The notes under the pieces were generated by a model. It made no database searches, was not told where the DNA came from, and saw only the letters and a list, made by a program, of their open reading frames with translations. Source: Methylobacteriaceae bacterium (GTDB taxonomy: Bacteria > Pseudomonadota > Alphaproteobacteria > Rhizobiales > Beijerinckiaceae). From it: a DNA stretch of 64,000 bases. Within the stretch, counting starts at the first letter, position 1; each line of letters begins with the position of its first letter. A program made the position numbers and the translations under genes. The stretch covers positions 19,539 through 83,538 of the forward strand of contig CANEZL010000019.1 of assembly GCA_947444195.1 (NCBI GenBank), written 5' to 3'. Positions 1 through 10,928 of this stretch are shown piece by piece.

Positions 1-223
1 CGGTGACGGCGCCCGCGGGCAGCATCACCCAGGCGGCGCGGGGCGTCTCGAGCTTGGCGACGAGATCCTCCAGGCTCTCCGCCGCGACCGCCCCCGCCTC
101 GACGAGGGCGGCGACGGCCTGCGGGTCTCGGTCGTAGACCACGGCGCCGTGCCCGTCCCGCAGGAGGCGCCGGACGATGTTGCCGCCCATCCGGCCGAGG
201 CCGATCATGCCGAGTTGCATCGC
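1..223 (-). CDS. gnd: 6-phosphogluconate dehydrogenase, N-terminal part (cut by window edge)
   Basis: Oxidative pentose phosphate pathway: NAD(P)-dependent oxidative decarboxylation of 6-phosphogluconate to ribulose 5-phosphate in the cytosol. Only the first 74 codons are in the window. They start with [16 protein letters not shown], the Rossmann dinucleotide fold G-x-G-x-x-G typical of this family, followed by an acidic residue after the second strand (VYDRD). The ATG at 223-221 fits the usual family start. The gene is read leftwards and lies 68 bases downstream of tal-pgi on the same strand, so it probably belongs to the same sugar-phosphate cluster. A 3-hydroxyisobutyrate dehydrogenase-like protein has a similar N-terminus, but the neighbours favour gnd. 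Confidence 0.8.
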
Positions 224-291
224 TGTCGCTCCTGCGCGGGTCCCCGAGGGGATGGGAAGGGGGAGGCCGGCGACGCCGGCCCCCGGTGGGG

Positions 292-3138
292 TCAGGCGAC
301 GGCCGCCTTGAGGGCGGCGGCGATGCGCTTCAGGCCGGCGGCGAGGTCGCCCCGGACGTGGACGCGCAGGGCCCGGCGCCCGCGCTCGGCCAGCACCGCG
401 AAGTCGCCGCGGGCCTGGGCGGCGACCACGGTGGAGAAGCCGAGCTTGCGTCCGGGGATGGCGAGATCCGCGCCGGGCTCCGCGGTGATCTGCAGGAAGA
501 CGCCGCTGTCCGGGCCGCCCTTGTAGGCCTGGCCGGTGGAGTGGAGGAAGCGCGGCCCGAATTCCAGGCAGGTGGCCACCTGGCGGGCATCGCGCACGGC
601 GAGCCGCGCCTCCTGCAGCACCGCGTGGTTCGCCCCATCGCGCGGCACGTAGGCGAGGAGCGCGAGGTAGTCCCCGGCCTTCGCCCGCGCCAGATGGGCC
701 TTCACGGCGGCCTCGAACCCGTCGCCGGCCTCCGGCAGCGCCCCGGCATTGGCGGGATCGGCGTAGAGGGCCAAGGTCTCGTCCGACCAGAGCGGCGTCT
801 CGGCGGGGAGCGCGCCGCTCTCTTCGGCGGCGGCGAACAGCTTCTTCGTCTCGACCTTGCTGGCCTCGACGTCGGGCTGGTCGAAGGGGTTGATGCCGAT
901 CACCGCGCCCGCCACCGCGGTCGCCATCTCGAAGCGGAAGAACTCCTGCGGCAGTTGCTCGACCGTCTCCAGGCCGATGCGGACCACCGGATGCCCCTCG
1001 CGCTCCAGGCTGCGCAGGGCCTCGTCCTGCTGCGTCACCGCGTGGCGCTCCGAGCGCAGGTAGACGAAGACCCGGTCGTGGCCGTAGGCGGCGGGCACGT
1101 CCACGGGCTCGTCGTCCACCGGGATCAGGCCTTTGCCCTGCTTGCCCGTCGATTCCGCGATGAGCTGCTCGGCCCAGGCCCCGAAGCTCGCGATGTCGGG
1201 GGAGGCCACCAGCGTGACCTTGTCGCGGCCCTGGAGCGCCGCGGCCCCGATGAGCGCGCCGAGGCGCACGCCCGGGTTCTCGGAGGGCGGCACCGCCGGC
1301 CCGCAGGAGCGGACCATGGTTCGCGCGCAATCGAGGAACTCGCGGATGTCGATGCCGATGGCGGCGGCCGGCACCAGCCCGAAGGCCGAGAGCACCGAGT
1401 AGCGCCCGCCGATCTGCGGCACCCCGAAGAAGATCTTCTCGAACTTGTCGTCCCGGGCCGCCGTCTCCATGGCCGAGCCCGGATCGGTGACGGCGACGAA
1501 GTGCGAACCCGCCTTCTCGCCCACGACCTCCTTCATCCGGCCGAGGAAGTAGTCGCGGAAGACGTTGGGCTCGAGCGTCGAGCCGGATTTCGAGGCGACG
1601 ATGAAGAGGGTGTTCGGCAGGTCGACCGCGGCCTCGACGGCGCGAACCTCGTCGGGATGGGTCGAGTCGAGGATGCGCAGCGTCGGGAAGCCCTCGCGGC
1701 TGCCGAAGGTCAGGCTCAGGACCTCGGGGCCGAGGCTGGATCCGCCCATGCCGAGGACCACGGCGTCGCGGAAGCCGCGGGACTTCACCCAGTCCGCGAA
1801 GGCCGCGTAATCCTCCGCCTTCTCCAGTTCGTCCTCGACGATGCGCAGCCAGCCGAGCCACCTGTCCTCGTCAGCCCCCGACCAGACGGTGCTGTCGTGC
1901 GCCCAGAGGCGGCGGATCGCCCCGCTCGCCCGCCAGGACTCGACCACCTCGGCGGTCTTCTTCTCCAGATCCTCCGCGGTGGCGAAGCTCTGGCTGTTGA
2001 GGCGCTGGCCGAGCAGCGCCGCGCGCTTGCCGGCGACCGCGCCGAGGAGCTTGTCGGCGGCGTCGATGAAGAGCTGCACGCCCTCTTCCACGAGCTGCCC
2101 GGCGACCGCGTCGATGTCGATGCCGGCCTTGGCGAGCGCGTTCATCACGGCCTGCGCCCCGTCGACATCCTCCTCGATAGTGGCGCGGACCTCGCCGTGG
2201 TCGCGGAAGGCGTCCATGGTGGCCGGCGGCATGGTGTTGACGGTGTTCGGCCCGATCAGTTCCTCGACGTAGAGCACGTCGGAATAGGCCTTGTTCTTGG
2301 TGCCCGTGGAGGCCCAGAGCAGGCGCTGCGCCTTGGCGCCCTTGCCCGCCAGCGCCTGCCACTTGTCCTCGGCGAAGATCGCCTTGTAGCGCTGGTAGGC
2401 GAGCTTGGCGTTGGCGATCGCGACCTTGCCCTTGAGGGATTCCAGCGCCGTCTTCGCGAGCGGATCGCTCGCCGCGGCGGCCTTCTCGTCGATCAGCTTG
2501 TCGACGAGGCTGTCGATCCGGCTGATGAAGAAGCTCGCCACGCTGGCGATGCGCGAGACGTCGTGGCCGGCGCGCGCGCGCTCCTCCAGCCCCTCGACGA
2601 AGGCGCGGGCGACCTTCTCGTATTCCCCTTGCGAGAACAGCAGGGTGACGTTGATCGAGATGCCCTCCGCCGTCAGCTGACGGATCGCCGGGATGCCCGC
2701 AGGGGTCGCCGGCACCTTCACCATCAGGTTGTCGCGCTTGACCATCGCGTGCAGGCGGCGCGCCTCGGCGAGCGTCTCCTCGGTGTCGAGCGCGAGGTAG
2801 GGCGAGACCTCGAGGCTCACGTAGCCGTCGGCCCCGTCGCTCGCCTCGTAGACCGGGCGCAGCACGTCGGCCGCGTTCTGGATGTCCTCGACGGCGAGCC
2901 CCTCGTAGAGATCGATGACGCGGGAATCGCCCGCCTCCATCACCGCCTTCAGGCTCGCATCGTACTCGTCCGAGTGGCCGATCGCCTTCTCGAAGATCGA
3001 GGGGTTCGAGGTGACGCCGCGCAGGCCGTCCCGCTCCACGAGGGCCTTGAGCTCGCCCTTGGCGATGAAGCCGCGCGCCACGAAGTCGAGCCAGACCGCT
3101 TGATCCTGTTCGTCGTGCAGGGCCTTGAGCGCGTTCAT
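292..3138 (-). CDS. tal-pgi: Bifunctional transaldolase / glucose-6-phosphate isomerase
   Basis: A 948-residue fusion that should carry out two cytosolic sugar-phosphate reactions: sedoheptulose-7-P/glyceraldehyde-3-P transaldolation and glucose-6-P/fructose-6-P isomerisation. Residues 1 to about 370 are transaldolase, with the [11 protein letters not shown] stretch and the Schiff-base lysine Lys141 in MVKVPATP. From about residue 400 the isomerase follows, with the sugar-phosphate site [10 protein letters not shown] and the signature [14 protein letters not shown]. The frame stays open upstream, but the ATG at 3138 opens [13 protein letters not shown], a normal transaldolase start, so I chose it. 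It lies between tkt (upstream) and gnd (downstream) on one strand. The fusion keeps non-oxidative pentose phosphate and upper glycolytic steps in one polypeptide. Fusions of this kind are known in alphaproteobacteria and cyanobacteria. Confidence 0.93.
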   Translation of the reverse strand: MNALKALHDEQDQAVWLDFVARGFIAKGELKALVERDGLRGVTSNPSIFEKAIGHSDEYDASLKAVMEAGDSRVIDLYEGLAVEDIQNAADVLRPVYEASDGADGYVSLEVSPYLALDTEETLAEARRLHAMVKRDNLMVKVPATPAGIPAIRQLTAEGISINVTLLFSQGEYEKVARAFVEGLEERARAGHDVSRIASVASFFISRIDSLVDKLIDEKAAAASDPLAKTALESLKGKVAIANAKLAYQRYKAIFAEDKWQALAGKGAKAQRLLWASTGTKNKAYSDVLYVEELIGPNTVNTMPPATMDAFRDHGEVRATIEEDVDGAQAVMNALAKAGIDIDAVAGQLVEEGVQLFIDAADKLLGAVAGKRAALLGQRLNSQSFATAEDLEKKTAEVVESWRASGAIRRLWAHDSTVWSGADEDRWLGWLRIVEDELEKAEDYAAFADWVKSRGFRDAVVLGMGGSSLGPEVLSLTFGSREGFPTLRILDSTHPDEVRAVEAAVDLPNTLFIVASKSGSTLEPNVFRDYFLGRMKEVVGEKAGSHFVAVTDPGSAMETAARDDKFEKIFFGVPQIGGRYSVLSAFGLVPAAAIGIDIREFLDCARTMVRSCGPAVPPSENPGVRLGALIGAAALQGRDKVTLVASPDIASFGAWAEQLIAESTGKQGKGLIPVDDEPVDVPAAYGHDRVFVYLRSERHAVTQQDEALRSLEREGHPVVRIGLETVEQLPQEFFRFEMATAVAGAVIGINPFDQPDVEASKVETKKLFAAAEESGALPAETPLWSDETLALYADPANAGALPEAGDGFEAAVKAHLARAKAGDYLALLAYVPRDGANHAVLQEARLAVRDARQVATCLEFGPRFLHSTGQAYKGGPDSGVFLQITAEPGADLAIPGRKLGFSTVVAAQARGDFAVLAERGRRALRVHVRGDLAAGLKRIAAALKAAVA

Positions 3139-3268
3139 GTCGATGCCTCGCGAGGTCTTCGGACGCGCCTCGGAAGACGGGCGGCGCCCCGGACGGTGAT
3201 ACGGACGATGTAGGCGCGCGGACCGCCCCACCACAGGGGCGGTCCGCGCAGGAAGACCCGTTCTCGGG

Positions 3269-5350
<2,082 letters not shown>

Positions 5351-5373
5351 CGTGTTCCGTCCTTCTCTGGGGC

Positions 5374-7275
5374 TCAGGGCGCGGCCGCGGCGGCGATCTG
5401 CGCCGCCATGGCTGGCTCCCGGCCCGGGCCGTGATCGTCGGACCCGCCGCGCTCTTTGGCGGGTCCTTCCGTGCGGCTGTAATTGAGGATGGTGTTGACG
5501 AGCGCAACGTGCGTGAACGCCTGGGGGAAGTTGCCCACCATGCGTTTCTCGGCGACGTCGTACTCCTCGGAGATCAATCCGACATCGTTGCAGATGCCGA
5601 TCAGGCGCTCGATCAGGACGCGTGCCTCCGCGCGCCGGCCGAGGCCGATGAGGTTGTCGGCGTACCAGAAGCTGCAGGGCAGGAAGGCGCCCTCGCCGCC
5701 GGGCAGGCCGTCCGTCGTCTGGTCGTGGGTCTCGTAGCGCAGGACGAAGCCGTCGCGCATCAGCCGCCGCCCCACCGCCTCGACGGTGCCGACCACGCGG
5801 GGATCGTCCTGGGGCAGGAAGCCCATATGGGCGATCAGCAGCAGGCTCGCGTCGAGGTCGGTCGAGCCGTAGAACTGCACGAAGCTGTTCTGCACCGGGT
5901 CGTAGCCCTTGGCGCAGACCTCGGCGTGGATCTCGTCGCGGGTCGCCCGCCACCGGTCCAGGGGCGGCTCGGGCAGGGGCCGGCCGCCCTGGTTCAGCAC
6001 GGGGCCGCCCGCTTCGAGGATCGCCTCCCAGTTGCGGATGGCGCGGTCGTAGGCGACCCAGGCCATGACCTTCGAGTGGGTGAAGTGCTTGCGCCCGCCG
6101 CGCACCTCCCAGATCCCCTCGTCGGGCTGGCGCCAGGCGGTGTCGAGATGGGTCATCAGGGCGCGGCCCACGCGGAACCCCTCGCGGTCCTCGGGGATGC
6201 CGCGCTGGCGGGCCTGGAACAGGGCGTCGAAGACCTCGCCGTAGACGTCGAGCTGGAACTGGTTCACCGCCGCGTTGCCGACGCGAACGGGCTTGGAGCC
6301 CTCGTAGCCGGGCAGCCAGTCGAGCTCGATCTCCGGCAGGAGGCGCTCGCCCGCGATGCCGTAGAGGATGTGCGCCTGCTCCGGGTTGCCGGCCACCGCG
6401 CGGCTGAGCCAGTCGCGCCAGGCGCGGGCCTCGTCGATGTAGCCCGAATCCATCAGCGCGAGCAGGGTGAAGGTCGAATCGCGCAGCCAGCAGAAGCGGT
6501 AGTCCCAGTTACGCACGCCCCCGAGCTGCTCGGGCAGGGAGGTGGTGGGCGCCGCCACGATGCCCCCGGTGGGCCGGTAGATCAGCGCCTTCAGGGTGAG
6601 GAGCGAGCGCTTCAGGATCGCGTCCCAGGGCGTGCCCTTCGCGCAATGGTCCGACCAGTCCCGCCACAACCGGTCGGTGGCCGCGAGCACCCGGCGCGGC
6701 TCGATGGGGGAGGGGTCGTCCTCGTGGGAGGCGCCGTAGCTCAGCACGAAGCGCGCGGTCTCGCCCGCATGGACCGTGAACTCGGAGACCGTGGTCTGCC
6801 GCTTCGAGCCGTGGACCGGCACGTTGGTGCGCAGGACCACCTTGTGGGGCCCGGCGATCATGCGCAGGTCGTCGAGCTCGCTGCGCGAGACCCAGGGCAC
6901 GGCCGAGCCGTAATCGAAGCGCACCGCCATCTCCGTGCGCATGGCGACGCGCCCGCGCATGCCCTCCACGAGGCGGATCAGGTGCGAGCCGTCGTCGGCG
7001 GGCATGAAGTCGGTGACCAGCACCTCGCCCTCGTGGGTGCGGTGGCGCGTCTCGAGGACGAGGGTGCCGTCACGATAGCACCGGGTGGTCTCCACATGGG
7101 GCGCCACGGGCCCGAGCTGCCAGAAGCCGTGCTCGTCGGTGCCGAGGAGACCCGCGAACAGGGCGGAGGCGTCGAAGCGCGGCCAGCACAGCCAGTCGAC
7201 GCTTCCGGTGCGGCTGATCAGGGCTGCCGTGCGCCCGTCGCCGACGAGCGCGTAATCCTCGATGCGAGCCGCCAT
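5374..7275 (-). CDS. Glycoside hydrolase family 15 (glucoamylase/trehalase-like)
   Basis: A 633-residue protein of the bacterial GH15 type, predicted to hydrolyse alpha-glucosidic bonds; relatives act on malto-oligosaccharides or trehalose. It opens with IEDYALVGDGRTAALISRTG and SVDWLCWPRFDASALFAGLLG, typical of this family. Inside are GVRNWDYRFCWLRDSTFTLLAL, the (alpha/alpha)6-barrel core, and near the end GNFPQAFTHVALVN. No signal peptide is seen, so it should be cytosolic. The stop is 23 bases before the tkt start, so it is likely the first gene of a GH15-tkt-tal/pgi-gnd transcription unit, linking intracellular glucan or trehalose breakdown to the pentose phosphate pathway. The exact substrate cannot be read from sequence. 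Confidence 0.88.
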   Translation of the reverse strand: MAARIEDYALVGDGRTAALISRTGSVDWLCWPRFDASALFAGLLGTDEHGFWQLGPVAPHVETTRCYRDGTLVLETRHRTHEGEVLVTDFMPADDGSHLIRLVEGMRGRVAMRTEMAVRFDYGSAVPWVSRSELDDLRMIAGPHKVVLRTNVPVHGSKRQTTVSEFTVHAGETARFVLSYGASHEDDPSPIEPRRVLAATDRLWRDWSDHCAKGTPWDAILKRSLLTLKALIYRPTGGIVAAPTTSLPEQLGGVRNWDYRFCWLRDSTFTLLALMDSGYIDEARAWRDWLSRAVAGNPEQAHILYGIAGERLLPEIELDWLPGYEGSKPVRVGNAAVNQFQLDVYGEVFDALFQARQRGIPEDREGFRVGRALMTHLDTAWRQPDEGIWEVRGGRKHFTHSKVMAWVAYDRAIRNWEAILEAGGPVLNQGGRPLPEPPLDRWRATRDEIHAEVCAKGYDPVQNSFVQFYGSTDLDASLLLIAHMGFLPQDDPRVVGTVEAVGRRLMRDGFVLRYETHDQTTDGLPGGEGAFLPCSFWYADNLIGLGRRAEARVLIERLIGICNDVGLISEEYDVAEKRMVGNFPQAFTHVALVNTILNYSRTEGPAKERGGSDDHGPGREPAMAAQIAAAAAP

Positions 7276-7366
7276 GCCGTGGAATCCGCCGGGACATCCT
7301 GCCGGAAGGGGGATCCCCTCCGATGCGGTGCACCTAGTTCGCCCTCCCGGTGGATCCAGGGCCGCC

Positions 7367-7945
7367 TCAGCGCATCGCGGCCATGACGGCGGAGACCGAT
7401 CCGCCGAGGGAGTCCGCCCGGTCCTTCAGGAAGACGGCGGTCTCGCCGGCCGCGCGCACGGCCGGGGTGACGGTGGCGGCGAAGGGCAGGACGAGGTCCG
7501 GCAGCAGGCTCTCCCCCTCGGCGACCTCGGCCGCGCGCGCGGGCGCCATGGGGTCCGCGTGCGGCAGCGGATCGGCGGGCGCCGGCCGGGCGGCGAGGGT
7601 TTCCGGCCGGCGGGGCGGCTCGGCGGCGCGCAGGGCTTGGCGCCGGCTCGCCGCCGCGGCGAGGCGCGGCGCCGGGCGCGCGGCGGCGCCCGGCACCAGC
7701 GGATAGTGCTCGGCGAAGATCAGGGCGGCCGGCGCCCGCGCGGGCGGCTCGGCGGCGGTGACGGGGGCGAAGGCCTGCGGCCCCACCGCGGCGGCGGGCA
7801 GGGCGGGGGCCTTGGCCGGCTCGCGGCAGAGCAGGGAGGCCGCGCCGATCATCACCGCGGTGACGAGGGTCGGCAGGAAGGGCAGGGACAGGCGCGCCTC
7901 GGAGCCGCTCGTCAGCGTGTCGCGGAGGGGGTCTCGCCTCGGCAT
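7367..7945 (-). CDS. Membrane-anchored Ala/Pro-rich hypothetical protein
   Basis: 192 residues, not recognised. After a short polar N-terminus (MPRRDPLRDTLTSGSEARL) there is one hydrophobic segment at about residues 20-38 (PFLPTLVTAVMIGAASLL). A long Ala/Pro/Arg-rich, low-complexity region follows, and a short more ordered C-terminus. This suggests a single-pass anchor with a disordered periplasmic tail. The ATG at 7945 was chosen because it places the anchor in a sensible position; a GTG or ATG further upstream would run into the nasT promoter. It is divergent from nasT. Codon use looks like real high-GC coding sequence, but support is only structural. Confidence 0.5.
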   Translation of the reverse strand: MPRRDPLRDTLTSGSEARLSLPFLPTLVTAVMIGAASLLCREPAKAPALPAAAVGPQAFAPVTAAEPPARAPAALIFAEHYPLVPGAAARPAPRLAAAASRRQALRAAEPPRRPETLAARPAPADPLPHADPMAPARAAEVAEGESLLPDLVLPFAATVTPAVRAAGETAVFLKDRADSLGGSVSAVMAAMR

Positions 7946-8059
7946 CCGATCCGTCTCCCTGTGCGGTCTGGCACCGACAGATGCCGCCCCGTTTGCGGCG
8001 GAAGCTGGGCCATTGCCTTTCGACTTCGTAACGATGATCGAAAGGTTACGCCTCGAACG

Positions 8060-8075
8060 CGGCACGCCGCTTGCC
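8060..8075 (+). promoter_or_regulatory. Sigma-54 (-24/-12) promoter of nasTS
   Basis: The sequence CGGCACGCCGCTTGCC matches the RpoN consensus TGGCACG-N4-TTGC at all but one position. GG (8061-8062) and GC (8073-8074) are separated by exactly 10 bases. Transcription would start near 8086, about 34 bases before the nasT ATG. A second match lies upstream of the nitrite reductase operon at 10754, which strengthens both. NtrC-type control is implied, but I could not find a convincing NtrC site. Confidence 0.65.
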
Positions 8076-8119
8076 TGGGCCCGCGCAACGCATAAAGAAC
8101 CGCCCAAAGCCGGGCAGCG

Positions 8120-8707
8120 ATGACAGAAGCAAGCCTCACCGTCGCCGTGATCGACCCGAGCCGGGCCCGCGCCGCCATCCTGGAGGAGGGCCTGCGCGCC
8201 GCCGGCATCGGCCGCATCGTGGTCATCCCCGACACCGCCGACCTGCAGGAGCGCGTGGCCGCCCTCGCGCCGGACGTGGTGGTGATCCACCTGGAGAGCC
8301 CGAGCCGGGACATCCTGGAGCAGATGTCGGCGGTCACCCGGCAGGCCGAGCGGCCGGTGGCGATGTTCGTCGACCGCTCCGACGCGGCGATGATGCAGGC
8401 CGCCGTCGATGCGGGGATCTCGGCCTACGTGGTGGACGGGCTGAGGGCGGAGCGGATCAAGTCGATCCTCGACATCGCGATCCTGCGCTTCAACGCCTTC
8501 GCCCGGCTCCAGCGCGAATTGTCGGAGGCGCGCGGGGAGCTCGCCGACCGCAAGCTGATCGAGCGGGCCAAGGGCATCCTGATGAACCTCAAGAAGCTCT
8601 CCGAGGAGGAGGCCTACAAGCAGCTGCGGCGCAAGGCGATGAACGAGAAGCGCAAGATCGTCGACATCGCCCGCGCCATCGTCACCACCGCCGACCTTCT
8701 CGGGTGA
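8120..8707 (+). CDS. nasT: ANTAR-domain response regulator, nitrate antiterminator
   Basis: 195 residues. The N-terminal two thirds is a receiver-like domain (VAVIDPSRARAAILEEGL, then PDVVVIHLESPS). The C-terminal domain is ANTAR: a helical RNA-binding domain with LIERAKGILMNLKKLSEEEAYKQLRRKAM at about residues 147-175. NasT proteins bind paired hexaloop hairpins in leader RNAs and prevent termination when nitrate is present. The gene is followed at 36 bases by the sensor nasS, the usual pairing. The likely RNA target is the leader at 10782-10880, 2.7 kb downstream. A -24/-12 promoter precedes it, so expression is likely nitrogen-controlled. Confidence 0.88.
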   Translation: MTEASLTVAVIDPSRARAAILEEGLRAAGIGRIVVIPDTADLQERVAALAPDVVVIHLESPSRDILEQMSAVTRQAERPVAMFVDRSDAAMMQAAVDAGISAYVVDGLRAERIKSILDIAILRFNAFARLQRELSEARGELADRKLIERAKGILMNLKKLSEEEAYKQLRRKAMNEKRKIVDIARAIVTTADLLG

Positions 8708-8743
8708 GGCAGGGGCTCGGGTGAGGCGCAGGAGGCGGCCGGG

Positions 8744-9754
8744 ATGAGATTGCAGATCGGATACGTGCCCCTCTGCGACGCGGCGCCGGTGGTGGCCGCC
8801 CACGAGATGGGCTTCGCCCGCGCGGAGGGGCTCGACCTCGACCTCTCGGCCGAGCCCTCCTGGGCGACGCTGCGGGACCGCCTCGCCCTCGGCCATCTCG
8901 ACGCGGCGCACATGCTGGCGCCCCTGGCGCTGGCGAGCGCGCTGGGCCTGTCCGGCCCGCCCGCCGACCTCCGCGTGCCCCTGTCGCTCAGCCTCAACGG
9001 CAACGCGCTCACCCTCACGCACGCGCTCTGGGCGGAGATGGCGCCGGCGGACGACGACCTCGACACCGTGGCGCGCGCCTTCGCCCGCGCGGCGGAGGCG
9101 CGCCGCGCCGGGGGCCGGCCGCTGACGCTCGGCACCGTCCACCCCTTCTCCTGCCACACCTATCAGGTCCGCCTCTTCGCCGCCCGCGGCGGCCTCGATC
9201 CCGCCGGGATCCGCCTCGTCGCGGTGCCGCCGCAGCACTGCGTCGAGGCCCTGCGCCGGGGGCTGGTGGACGGGTTCTGCGCGGGCGCGCCCTGGAACGC
9301 CGTGGCGGTGGCCGCAGGGCTCGGCCGGGTGGCGGCGCTGGGCTGCGCGATCGCCCCGGACGCCCCCGAGAAGGTGCTCGCCGTGTCGGGCCGCCTCGCG
9401 GAGGCCTGCCTGCCCCTCGTCCGCGCGGTCGCCCGCGCCGGCCTCTGGTGCGCCGATCCGCAGAACCGCGCCGAACTCGCCCACCGCCTCGCGCGCCGGA
9501 CCTATCTCGGCCTCGACGCGGAGCTGATCGCGCGCAGCCTCGCGGGGGAGATCGACCGGGACGGGGGGACCCGCCACGTCCCCGAGCACCTGCGCCTCGG
9601 CGCGCCGGCCCAGGCCCCGCGCGCCGGGCAGGTGGGCTGGCTGGTGGCGCAGATGGAGGCGGCCGGCCAGCTGCCCGCGGGGGCGGACCTCCTGCGGGAG
9701 GCGGAGGCGGTCTACCGCCCGGACCTGTTCGCGGACGCCACGGCCGGCCTCTGA
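8744..9754 (+). CDS. nasS: Nitrate sensor of the NrtA/CmpA periplasmic-binding fold, cytosolic
   Basis: 336 residues related to the NrtA/CmpA nitrate/bicarbonate-binding proteins (MRLQIGYVPLCDAAPVVAAHEMGF; HPFSCHTYQVRLF; VDGFCAGAPWNAVA). There is no signal peptide or lipobox, so the protein stays in the cytosol. In characterised bacteria NasS holds NasT in an inactive complex and releases it on binding nitrate or nitrite. Its place directly after nasT on the same strand supports that role. A transporter-subunit role is unlikely because no permease or ATPase gene lies nearby. Confidence 0.85.
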   Translation: MRLQIGYVPLCDAAPVVAAHEMGFARAEGLDLDLSAEPSWATLRDRLALGHLDAAHMLAPLALASALGLSGPPADLRVPLSLSLNGNALTLTHALWAEMAPADDDLDTVARAFARAAEARRAGGRPLTLGTVHPFSCHTYQVRLFAARGGLDPAGIRLVAVPPQHCVEALRRGLVDGFCAGAPWNAVAVAAGLGRVAALGCAIAPDAPEKVLAVSGRLAEACLPLVRAVARAGLWCADPQNRAELAHRLARRTYLGLDAELIARSLAGEIDRDGGTRHVPEHLRLGAPAQAPRAGQVGWLVAQMEAAGQLPAGADLLREAEAVYRPDLFADATAGL

Positions 9755-9827
9755 GCGGAGCGCGTCGGCGCGCAAGATCGGCGGTCGGGACGGAACGCAT
9801 GACGCGCTCGTTCGTTACCGTGTCGCC

Positions 9828-10040
9828 ATGCCCGGATGCCGCAAGCTCGAACCCGCTCCATCCTCCGCCTTCCGGGGCGACCGGGTGCCGCTGTCGCGCT
9901 ACGTTCGGGTCCGCTCCCGGCCCCCGCGGGCGGCCAACGACAACCGCAGGCTCTCCGCCCCTTCCGTCTGGCACTGGGCGATGCTCGTCGGCCTCGTTCC
10001 CACCCTCGGCCTCGTCGCCGCCCTCTCGATCCTGCTCTGA
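9828..10040 (+). CDS. Small single-pass membrane protein with AANDN motif
   Basis: 70 residues, no known function. A basic N-terminal half contains RAANDNRR, a short motif common in small Hyphomicrobiales proteins. It is followed by one transmembrane helix at the C-terminus (WAMLVGLVPTLGLVAALSILL). It sits between nasS and the leader of the nitrite reductase operon. No strong ribosome-binding site is evident before the ATG at 9828. A real gene is favoured by the motif plus the clean terminal helix. Confidence 0.5.
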   Translation: MPGCRKLEPAPSSAFRGDRVPLSRYVRVRSRPPRAANDNRRLSAPSVWHWAMLVGLVPTLGLVAALSILL

Positions 10041-10753
10041 TCGTCCCGGCTCGGCCGAACTGAGTCGCCGACAGCGCGCCCTCGCGCCTCCGGACAAGTC
10101 TGCTCGGTTTCCGCTCACCCGCCCGTTCTTTGTGCAGTGCGCGCAGGATGCGCCGCGAGGCGTTCGCGGTTGATCCGAAGTGGGGCTGCGGGCTCGCTCT
10201 GGGCCCATTCGATTTCCTGTCAGGATGCGGGCCCGTACTTCGGCCTGCGCGACGCCGGCCTCGCGCGGGCCGCCGGACTCACACAACGCGATGGACCGCA
10301 GCCTCCCTCCCCCCTCTGCGGGGGAGGGTGCCGAGCGAAGCGAGGCGGGAGAGGGGAGCCACGCTTCCTGCACAGGCCCGGCGTCGATGCCGAGCGCTCA
10401 CGGCATCGTCGCTCCCCTCTCCCGCCCCCTGCTGACGCAGGGGCCATCCTCCCCAGCCCAACTCGAGCCCGCCCGACTCGGGCACCGGGGAGCGGAACAC
10501 GGGCAGGCCCGAGTTCCGCGGGAGAAGGGAGACGCGGGCCCGGCCGCGATGCGCAGATCCCGTAGCCCGCCCGGTAGAGGGCGCCCGCGCCGCGTTCGCG
10601 AACCGTCCATGACGGTGACGACCCCGCATCGTCCGCGGCCGCTCCGCGCGTAGAGGAGGGGGATGGAACAGCCTAACCCAGCCCGCCGCGAGGCCACCCC
10701 GAGCCCGCATCGGCCGCGGCGATCCGCCTCCGCGAGCACCCGGCGGATCGAGC
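10041..10753. other. Gene-poor region upstream of the nitrite reductase operon
   Basis: About 710 bases without a convincing gene. It contains one copy of a dispersed palindromic element (10301-10460, listed separately). It ends at the sigma-54 promoter. Enhancer sites for NtrC would be expected here, but no clear TGCAC...GTGCA palindrome was found by eye. Confidence 0.6.
10301..10460 (+). repeat. Dispersed palindromic element, copy 1
   Basis: A block of about 150 bases beginning CCTCCCTCCCCCCTCTGCG and containing GGGAGAGGGGAGCC, GGCCCGGCGTCGATGCCG, CCCCTCTCCCG and GACGCAGGGGCCA in that order. The same series occurs in reverse orientation at 55174-55356. The left end is itself a hairpin (CCCCTCTGCGGGGGAGGG). 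No coding capacity is apparent. It behaves like a non-autonomous REP- or MITE-like repeat. Confidence 0.6.
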
Positions 10754-10769
10754 TGGCACGGAACCTGCT
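10754..10769 (+). promoter_or_regulatory. Sigma-54 (-24/-12) promoter of the nitrite/nitrate reductase operon
   Basis: TGGCACGGAACCTGCT matches TGGCACG-N4-TTGCW with one change. GG (10755-10756) and GC (10767-10768) are 10 bases apart. The predicted start is about 10780, immediately before the ANTAR hairpin at 10782. This puts the hairpin at the very 5' end of the transcript, as in known NasT-controlled leaders. Confidence 0.7.
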
Positions 10770-10781
10770 CTCAGCTTTCGT

Positions 10782-10824
10782 GTCCGTCAAAGGCGACGGG
10801 CAGCACCGTCAGCGAGGCCGCTGA
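10782..10824 (+). promoter_or_regulatory. ANTAR (NasT) leader RNA element: two hairpins
   Basis: Hairpin P1 (10782-10801) has a 7-bp stem and the hexaloop AAAGGC, with A at loop position 1 and G at position 4, the ANTAR hallmark. Seven bases later comes P2 (10809-10824), TCAGCG-AGGC-CGCTGA. It can also be drawn with hexaloop GAGGCC, which keeps G4 but not A1. The pair lies between a sigma-54 start site and a terminator-like stem with a T run, about 105 bases before the first gene. The P2 loop is the weak point of this call. Confidence 0.6.
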
Positions 10825-10848
10825 TCCGGTTCGCGCGCATGGCGGTCG

Positions 10849-10880
10849 AGGCCGCGCGGCGGGACGGTCGGCGGCTTTTT
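10849..10880 (+). terminator. Leader terminator (attenuator) before the nitrite reductase operon
   Basis: GCCGC (10851-10855) can pair with GCGGC (10871-10875), followed directly by TTTTT (10876-10880); the stem can extend by a few weaker pairs into the T run. A 15-base loop makes it modest as a factor-independent terminator. Its position between the ANTAR hairpins and the first ATG at 10929 fits an attenuator overridden by NasT. Confidence 0.5.
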
Positions 10881-10928
10881 CATGAGCGGTCCGCCAACGC
10901 TTCTTCGAGGATCGAGACACTTCGCGCG

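Noticed and set aside
286..3213. Very long open frame on the plus strand
   Set aside because: It is antisense to tal-pgi, has Arg/Gly/Ala-rich composition without motifs, and results from high third-position GC. Similar shadows (for example minus strand 10809-14183 and 14832-20195, plus strand 54739-57333) were dropped for the same reason.
7946..8059. Possible NtrC enhancer (TGGCACCGACAGATGCC)
   Set aside because: The half-sites do not match the TGCAC-N7-GTGCA consensus in sequence or spacing.
10663..10824. 53-codon plus-strand frame (MEQPNPARRE...) with GAGGAGGGGG just before the ATG
   Set aside because: It runs through the sigma-54 promoter and the ANTAR hairpins, is Arg-rich without motifs, and the regulatory reading explains the same bases better. 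The ribosome-binding site keeps a small chance that it is real.
10839..10928. Upstream ATG for the FAD reductase gene
   Set aside because: Translation from here would cover the attenuator and add 30 unrelated residues; the conserved N-terminus begins shortly after the ATG at 10929.
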